DNA of 64,000 bases from Sphingobium sp. KCTC 72723. Lineage in GTDB: Bacteria > Pseudomonadota > Alphaproteobacteria > Sphingomonadales > Sphingomonadaceae. Positions 59,631-64,000 of the stretch are shown here, piece by piece. The translations under genes were made by a program, and so were the position numbers. Each line of letters begins with the position of its first letter. Within the stretch, counting starts at the first letter, position 1. The DNA lies in the NCBI RefSeq assembly GCF_014280435.1, contig NZ_CP060388.1, positions 2,484,501 to 2,548,500 of the forward strand. Direction: 5' to 3'. A model generated the notes under the pieces. That model did not search any database. It saw nothing but the letters and a program-made list of their open reading frames with translations, and had not been told where the DNA came from.

Positions 59631-60817
59631 GCGGCCGCACTCACGCTGACGTCAGCGGTCAGGCTGGTCGATGGCCATTGCTGCCGGATCTGCTGTTCCA
59701 CCTCGGCAAAGACCGCGTCCAGATTGTCGCGGCACCGCGTGTAGGTCTGGTGCGATGCGGACGGCTTGGATTCATAGATGGACCGGAAGGCCTGCGTCGC
59801 ATTCTTGATTTCTTCCGACGCCAATATCGGTTGTCCCAGCAGCAACCCGGCATAGGTCGCCTGCATGATCCGCCACATATCATTCTCACCCGGCTTGCTA
59901 GGGGAGAAGGCGGAACAGACCACGCGAATGAAGCCATAATTGACTGGCGTGCCATTTTCTTCGAGGATTTCGATATTATCCGCAATCGTGTCCATGAAAT
60001 GGATGGTCGAAAGATAATCGAGTTGCCGCGCTGGCACGGGAATGAGCAGGCCGGTCGCAGCCGCCATGACATTGAGGCCCAGAAAACCCATGGCTGGCGG
60101 CGGATCGAGCAGGATGACGTCGAAATCCTTGGTCACGCTGGCAATGCCAATGCGCAGCGCCTGCAAACTTTCCCGCACCGCCTGGCCGCCTTCGCGTAAG
60201 GTCGAGGTCAAATCCCATTCCGCGTCTTGCAGTCCAAGGCTGGACGGCACGATCTTGATCGTCGGCCAGGGCGTGTCGCGGATCGTTTGGGCAAAATCGC
60301 TGAAGGTGCTGCGCGGGGACAGGAATGCGCCCAGCGTCTGTTCGTCATCGATCAGCGTTTCGGGCTGAATGTCGAACATGGTGGTAGTTGATGCCTGCGG
60401 ATCGCAATCGATCACCAGCACACGATAGCCATGAAGCGCGAGATAATCGGCCAGATGTTTGGTGATTGTGCTTTTGCCAACCCCACCCTTGAAGTTCTGT
60501 ACTGCCAGCACGACCGCATCCTCGTCCGGCTGCTTGCCGACCTGAATACCAAGCGCGGTGCGGATGTGCGTGAGGTCTTCCAGATTATAGTAGCGACGGC
60601 CATTGGGCAGCTGCTTGGGCTGGGGCAGGCGCCCCTTGGCTTCGGCCTTCGCCAGCGCTTCGGGGGTGCGACCGATCAGTTCGGCAGCGACGGTTGGCCC
60701 GAAACTGATGTCCAACGTCTTGCGGCTGTCTGGTCGAAACACGATCGTTTTGATATGATCGCGCATCTGCTGACAGGCGGTCGTGACGTTACGCAGCGTG
60801 TTGACCGTGAAAGACAT
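59627..60817 (-). CDS. parA: ParA-type partition ATPase
   Basis: 396 residues. An N-terminal winged-helix-like domain (about 38-92, RTPEALAKAEAKGRLPQP then NGRRYYNLEDL) marks a type Ia ParA that can bind its own operator. The deviant Walker A is FKGGVGKST (109-117), Walker A' is VIDCDPQAST and Walker B is VILLDPPP. It hydrolyses ATP on the nucleoid to move ParB-centromere complexes. GAGGGGG precedes the ATG. A 15-bp palindrome and a promoter candidate lie just upstream, consistent with autoregulation. Confidence 0.94.
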   Translation of the reverse strand: MSFTVNTLRNVTTACQQMRDHIKTIVFRPDSRKTLDISFGPTVAAELIGRTPEALAKAEAKGRLPQPKQLPNGRRYYNLEDLTHIRTALGIQVGKQPDEDAVVLAVQNFKGGVGKSTITKHLADYLALHGYRVLVIDCDPQASTTTMFDIQPETLIDDEQTLGAFLSPRSTFSDFAQTIRDTPWPTIKIVPSSLGLQDAEWDLTSTLREGGQAVRESLQALRIGIASVTKDFDVILLDPPPAMGFLGLNVMAAATGLLIPVPARQLDYLSTIHFMDTIADNIEILEENGTPVNYGFIRVVCSAFSPSKPGENDMWRIMQATYAGLLLGQPILASEEIKNATQAFRSIYESKPSASHQTYTRCRDNLDAVFAEVEQQIRQQWPSTSLTADVSVSAAA

Positions 60818-60831
60818 GGTTGCCCCCTCAT

Positions 60832-60894
60832 ATCCCGAATCGGGATGGCGAAAATAGTTAGCGTTTAATGCCCCCGTTTTCGCCTGAAAGTCAA
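60832..60894 (-). promoter_or_regulatory. parA promoter with palindromic operator or centromere
   Basis: Read leftward, a TTGACT -35 (60889-60894) and a CATTAA -10 candidate (60865-60870) at 18-bp spacing are followed by the perfect palindrome ATCCCGA-A-TCGGGAT (60832-60846), 14 bp before the parA start codon. The palindrome is either the ParA operator or a parS site. Confidence 0.55.
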
Positions 60895-61178
60895 ACCGGA
60901 GCTTGAGAGGGGAAGAAATTGCGTCCTACCCCTGCTGCATCGCCGCAAAGCGTAACCTTGGGCAAATACGCAACCTGGCCCTAACCGACCCTTCCGATAG
61001 CCCCTGGGCCTCTATCCTCGACAGACGGAATGAGTTGTGGACGAACCATGCGTTCCACGCCTGCTGGTTTGCTTCTGCTCGCTTATGGATTTTATTCCAT
61101 GGATTATGGAGATTAGGCGGGTCTTGAGGAAGCGATTTCCGCACGGTTGCAACGAGTCGGGCATTGGCCAGAAAATAT

Positions 61179-61266
61179 GATCCCACGATGAAACCGACAT
61201 GAAAACACGTTCAGTCCATTTCGAAAACACGGTGCAATGCGACTGATAACACGTTGAAACTCAGAG
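61179..61266 (+). repeat. Phased 22-bp iteron array
   Basis: GAAAACACG begins at 61201 and 61223, and GATAACACG at 61245, exactly 22 bp apart; a weaker GATCCCACG stands 22 bp earlier at 61179. Bases between cores are not conserved. Regular 22-bp spacing puts the sites on one face of the helix, as in replication iterons. The last core overlaps the 3' flank of the SnoaL gene. A TGTGGACGA sequence at 61036-61044 resembles a DnaA box weakly. The rest of 60895-61178 has nothing recognisable. Confidence 0.78.
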
Positions 61267-61827
61267 CGTTGGGCTGTCTTTTGCTGGATCATGAGGGACA
61301 CGCCGGTTGGTTAGCGGGCGGTGGTAGGACGGATCGCTGGTATCGCGCGCCGCAACACCATTGTCTACAATACCGGGCCAGTCGGCAAAAGGCAGGGGCA
61401 GGGTAGGCACCAGTCCCGACCATTCGATCAGGTTGGTGCGTAACGCGATCTTCCATGCGCCCACGCGCCGCTCCATCCGGTCGAGATAGCGCCCACCCGC
61501 AACCCAGTTGGTCGCGTCGCGATTGCGCCCCACGAACAGATAATAGGTTTCGACATGGGCAATGTCGCCCTCCACCGCGATTGTCTGGTTCAACAGATTG
61601 TGATGCGTTGCTTCCTGTCCATGATCGTGCAGGCCCATCGCCCAATCATAAAGCGCAACGGCCCCGCCCACGAACGGACCAGCCGCGATCATGGCGTCGG
61701 CATGGAAAGCGGACAGGAACAGCGCTTTGTCGAAACGGTCCATGCCGCGAGCGAAGCGCGTGATGCACTCGGCAATATCCTGCCGGTCGAGCAGCGCATC
61801 GATCCGCGCGATACGATCAGCGTCCAT
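61261..61827 (-). CDS. SnoaL/NTF2-like protein 3
   Basis: 188 residues from ATG 61827 (GGGAGA at proper spacing; ATG 61833 also possible). SnoaL-like: IAECITRFARGMDRFDKALF, then FHADAMIAAGPFVGG, AHVETYYLFVGRN, GGRYLDRMERRVGAWKIALR. These positions match aromatic-oxygenase beta-subunit or dehydratase-like NTF2 folds. The C-terminal tail of about 30 residues is Pro-rich. The start overlaps the SDR stop by 11 bp, so the two are coupled. It ends next to the iterons. Confidence 0.83.
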   Translation of the reverse strand: MDADRIARIDALLDRQDIAECITRFARGMDRFDKALFLSAFHADAMIAAGPFVGGAVALYDWAMGLHDHGQEATHHNLLNQTIAVEGDIAHVETYYLFVGRNRDATNWVAGGRYLDRMERRVGAWKIALRTNLIEWSGLVPTLPLPFADWPGIVDNGVAARDTSDPSYHRPLTNRRVPHDPAKDSPTL

Positions 61828-62698
61828 GCACATTCTCCCTGATAGGGTGCCAGATCGGCGATCCGCGCTCGGCCCGCAGCGACGGGATCGTCTTGCCGTC
61901 GATATCGGCGATGCCATAATCCCGCGCGACTTCGGCGGTGATGAAGGTGCCGCCCGACCGCGCCATGATCGCCGGATCGGCCATCAGTGCGGCGATCACC
62001 CGGCCGGGAAATTCGGGCGAGCATCCTACCAGCGGATTGGTGACGGTGCGGCTTTGCATCGCGGGATTGGCCGCCAGGTTGCGATTGGCCCGCTCGGTAA
62101 AGGTCAGCCCCTGCCATAAAGAGAGGGACGCCACGCCATGCGGCTCCAGTTCGATCGCCATGTCGCGCGCCATCCGGTCGACCGCTGCCTTGGCTGTGCC
62201 GAACACCACGCCATAAGTATAGGTGACCCCGACATAGCCTGAAATCGCGACGATCAGTCCCGATCCCTGCGGCACCATGATCTGCGCCGCGTGGCGCGCT
62301 GCGGTGAAGTTGGAGCGGACGCCGACATCGACCATCTGCCAGTTGGACAGCGGCTTTTCCCAGAACGCGCCCGTCTCGGTCAGATCCTCCGGCAGGGCAA
62401 AGGCGTTGTTGACGAGCAGGTCGAGCCGCCCCTGTTCCCGCACAATCTGGTCGAACAGTGTCGCGACCTGTGCGTCATCGCCATGATCGACCGGCACGGC
62501 AATGCCCCGGCCGCCGCGCGCGTCGCATTGCGCCGCCGTCTCGCCGACCGTGCCGGGCAGGCTATGGCCCCCCGTGCTGACGGTGCGGCCCGTTACATAA
62601 ACAGTCGCGCCCTGCTCCGCGAGGGCCAGCGCGATCCCCTTGCCGATCCCCCGGCTCGCGCCCGTCACCAGCGCGACCTTGCCTGTCAGCTGTCCCAT
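61817..62698 (-). CDS. DHRS1-like SDR with catalytic Tyr replaced by Phe
   Basis: 293 residues. Layout of the DHRS1-like SDRs: LVTGASRGIGKG (10-21), NNAF (97-100), S153, then VFGTAK with F166 and K170, and LSLWQGLTFTERANRN. The position of the catalytic Tyr in YxxxK is Phe (codon TTC, read directly); Y160 and Y162 are nearby. It may therefore have lost dehydrogenase activity or use another Tyr. The ATG at 62698 has GAGGAGA upstream. It lies between two SnoaL-like genes, repeating the arrangement at 20400-22024. Confidence 0.9.
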   Translation of the reverse strand: MGQLTGKVALVTGASRGIGKGIALALAEQGATVYVTGRTVSTGGHSLPGTVGETAAQCDARGGRGIAVPVDHGDDAQVATLFDQIVREQGRLDLLVNNAFALPEDLTETGAFWEKPLSNWQMVDVGVRSNFTAARHAAQIMVPQGSGLIVAISGYVGVTYTYGVVFGTAKAAVDRMARDMAIELEPHGVASLSLWQGLTFTERANRNLAANPAMQSRTVTNPLVGCSPEFPGRVIAALMADPAIMARSGGTFITAEVARDYGIADIDGKTIPSLRAERGSPIWHPIRENVHGR

Positions 62699-62709
62699 CC
62701 CGTCTCTCC

Positions 62710-63252
62710 TCAATCCCGTTTTGCGAAGAATGTTGCGCTGAAATCACCCTGCGCCCGGCCGGTAAAATGCGGCGCGCTAAACGGCATTCCCATCAGCCCG
62801 TGCGTCCAATCTACCGCCGGTCCGCAATCGCGAAACCAGTCATAGAGCATCGTGCGATGCGCGATCCGCCAGTCGCCCGCGCGTCGTTCCATGACATCCA
62901 GGTAACGCCCGCCCAGCCAGATGTCGCGCGCACCATCCCCGGCGTCGATGCGGTGATAAGCGCTGACCTGCGTTTCCACGCGCGCCGCGTCGCCTTCGAC
63001 TATAATCAGGCTTTGTCCCAATATATGCTGCGTGACGGCAATCGCATCCGACCCCGGCACTACCCAGGCGAGATAGGCGTCGAAATCGCCAGCGAAAATG
63101 CCATAGTCGGTCGCGGCATCGGGCCAGAAACAGCCCACGATCAGCCCGGCGTCGCGCCGGTCCTCTCCCCGTGCCAACCGCGCCAGACAATCGCGGATTT
63201 GTTCGCGACCGGCCATCGCGCGCCATGCCGCATCCTCCTCGCCCTGCATCAT
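62710..63252 (-). CDS. SnoaL/NTF2-like protein 4
   Basis: 180 residues from ATG 63252; the adjacent ATG at 63249 is equally possible after GAAGGAGAGG. SnoaL-like: IRDCLARLARGEDRRDAGLI, CFWPDAATDYGIFAGDFDAY, TQVSAYHRIDAGDG, GGRYLDVMERRAGDWRIAHR. It shares the GGRYLDxMERRxGxWxIAxR block with the protein encoded at 61261, so these two are paralogues. It starts 107 bp from the divergent AraC-type gene and ends 11 bp before the SDR start. Role unknown. Confidence 0.83.
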   Translation of the reverse strand: MMQGEEDAAWRAMAGREQIRDCLARLARGEDRRDAGLIVGCFWPDAATDYGIFAGDFDAYLAWVVPGSDAIAVTQHILGQSLIIVEGDAARVETQVSAYHRIDAGDGARDIWLGGRYLDVMERRAGDWRIAHRTMLYDWFRDCGPAVDWTHGLMGMPFSAPHFTGRAQGDFSATFFAKRD

Positions 63253-63359
63253 CCTCTCCTTCGTTGGGGCGATTATGCGGCGGCGCAGGCCGCCATGGCT
63301 TGACGGATATGGACAGGCGGGCATCATCGCGCGAGCATAGAGCAGGGGAGGGGATCATC

Positions 63360-64000
63360 ATGGCAACGCAACCCGATCCGTTCGAAACGGTCCATGCCCG
63401 CATCCTGCGCTTCTACCCCGAACTGGTGCGCGACATGGGTGGCGATCCGGTCGCGCTGCTACAGGACGCCGGGTGCGATCCCGGCGCGATGGCGGTCGGC
63501 TATCGTCAGCTTGTCGCCTTGCTCGAACGCAGCGCAGCGGTGCTGGCCCGCAGCGATTTTGGCCTGTGCCTTGCCCAGCGGCAGCGCGGGGGCAGCATGT
63601 TCGGACCATTGGGGCAGGCGATGCGCCATTCACCCACGCTCGGCGCGGCGCTCGATTATGCCAGCCAGAACAGCTATGCTCACAGCCGGGCGGTGCGTCT
63701 GTGGATGCGGCGCTTCCCATCGGTGCGCCACGTCTTTGTCGGGCATGACATAGTGCTGGATGGTCTGCCCGACCGGGCGCAGGCAGTGGAGCAGATATTG
63801 CTGCTGGGCCATTTGACCGCGATGGACCTGACCGGGGATCGCGCCCGCGCCCGTCGCGTGCATTTCCGCCATCAGCCGCTTTCGCCGCCCGCCGTCTATC
63901 GCCGCCATTTCGGTTGCCCGGTGCATTTTGGCCAGAGCGAGGATGGCCTGAGCTTTGCCGATCGCGATCTGGCCTGCGCCGTGGTCGGTCCCGACGCCGA
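63360..64000 (+). CDS. AraC-family regulator, N-terminal sensor part (cut by window end)
   Basis: 213 residues are visible; the frame is open to the end of the window. They match the N-terminal arabinose-binding-like sensor domain of OruR/ArgR-type AraC regulators: HARILRFYPELVRDMGGDPV, YRQLVALLERSAAVL, FGLCLAQRQ, FGPLGQAMRHSPTLGAALDY, HFGCPVHFGQ. The C-terminal HTH must lie beyond base 64000. GGGGAGGGG (63345-63353) precedes the ATG. Divergent from the SnoaL-SDR-SnoaL genes, it is their likely regulator. Confidence 0.85.
   Translation, partial: MATQPDPFETVHARILRFYPELVRDMGGDPVALLQDAGCDPGAMAVGYRQLVALLERSAAVLARSDFGLCLAQRQRGGSMFGPLGQAMRHSPTLGAALDYASQNSYAHSRAVRLWMRRFPSVRHVFVGHDIVLDGLPDRAQAVEQILLLGHLTAMDLTGDRARARRVHFRHQPLSPPAVYRRHFGCPVHFGQSEDGLSFADRDLACAVVGPDA

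Noticed and set aside
61036..61044. DnaA box TGTGGACGA
   Set aside because: Two mismatches to the consensus; too weak to list as a separate site, mentioned only with the iterons.
60903..61186. Short frames in the region between parA and the SnoaL gene
   Set aside because: 74 and 86 codons, no ribosome-binding site or homology cue, in a segment better explained as origin DNA.
1..64000. tRNA, rRNA and insertion-sequence genes
   Set aside because: No tRNA-like cloverleaf, rRNA segment or transposase frame was seen. I cannot run covariance models, so very divergent small RNAs would be missed.

Overview
The window is high-GC alphaproteobacterial DNA. It most resembles an extrachromosomal replicon (megaplasmid or chromid) of a sphingomonad such as Sphingobium, Novosphingobium or Sphingomonas. 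Three things support this: an RPA-type replication initiator next to parA and parB (57237-60817), a very large TonB-dependent receptor, and a CTTCGACAAGCTCAG-type intergenic repeat (37732-37808) typical of that order. I annotate 60 coding sequences, two of them cut by the window ends.

Layout. 1-5042: a rightward operon of class III CoA-transferases, a small unknown protein, an acyl-CoA ligase and a YtcJ-type amidohydrolase, converging on an enoyl-CoA hydratase. 6239-8444: an IclR regulator and a metal-dependent amidohydrolase ended by a strong terminator. 8450-16442: a divergent block with a cysteine-less thiolase-fold protein, a DUF35 protein and a cytochrome P450 leftward, and a ferredoxin, an SDR, a double-length acyl-CoA dehydrogenase and an enoyl-CoA hydratase rightward. 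16439-25401: a ten-gene leftward directon (two TetR regulators, aldehyde dehydrogenase, two SDRs, two SnoaL-like proteins, an alpha/beta-barrel protein, acyl-CoA ligase, AcuI-type reductase). 25708-31362: TonB-dependent receptor, divergent TetR, Rieske oxygenase, small protein and SDR, with one 12-bp operator-like sequence in front of both the receptor and the oxygenase. 31411-37699: two VOC proteins and an AraC regulator, divergent from SDR, alcohol dehydrogenase, metallo-beta-lactamase-fold protein and sulfotransferase. 37865-42582: SDR, double-hotdog hydratase and acyl-CoA ligase, with a divergent IclR. 42568-55431: SMP-30-like protein, aldehyde dehydrogenase, ThDP enzyme, Rieske oxygenase and Baeyer-Villiger monooxygenase leftward; SDR and alpha/beta hydrolase rightward; then a small protein, an SDR and a GabD-like dehydrogenase. 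55739-61266: the replicon core with iterons. 61261-64000: SnoaL-SDR-SnoaL and a divergent AraC-type regulator.

How the genes fit together (inference). The content is that of a pathway or several pathways for a hydrophobic, probably alicyclic or isoprenoid/steroid-like growth substrate: outer-membrane uptake, oxygenation (P450, two Rieske enzymes, BVMO), alcohol and aldehyde oxidation (nine SDRs, one Zn-ADH, three ALDHs), ester or lactone opening (alpha/beta hydrolase after the BVMO), CoA activation (three ligases, two CoA-transferases) and beta-oxidation with an aldolase-like cleavage module (fused ACAD, hydratases, Cys-less thiolase plus DUF35). The substrate cannot be read from sequence alone. 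Seven regulators (three TetR, two IclR, two AraC) imply several separately induced branches.

The observations I rate highest are the 22-bp phased iterons beside the parAB-repA module, the operator-like sequence shared by the receptor and Rieske promoters, a SnoaL-SDR-SnoaL arrangement that occurs twice (one SDR having lost its catalytic Tyr), and the P450 / Cys-less thiolase / fused-ACAD module.
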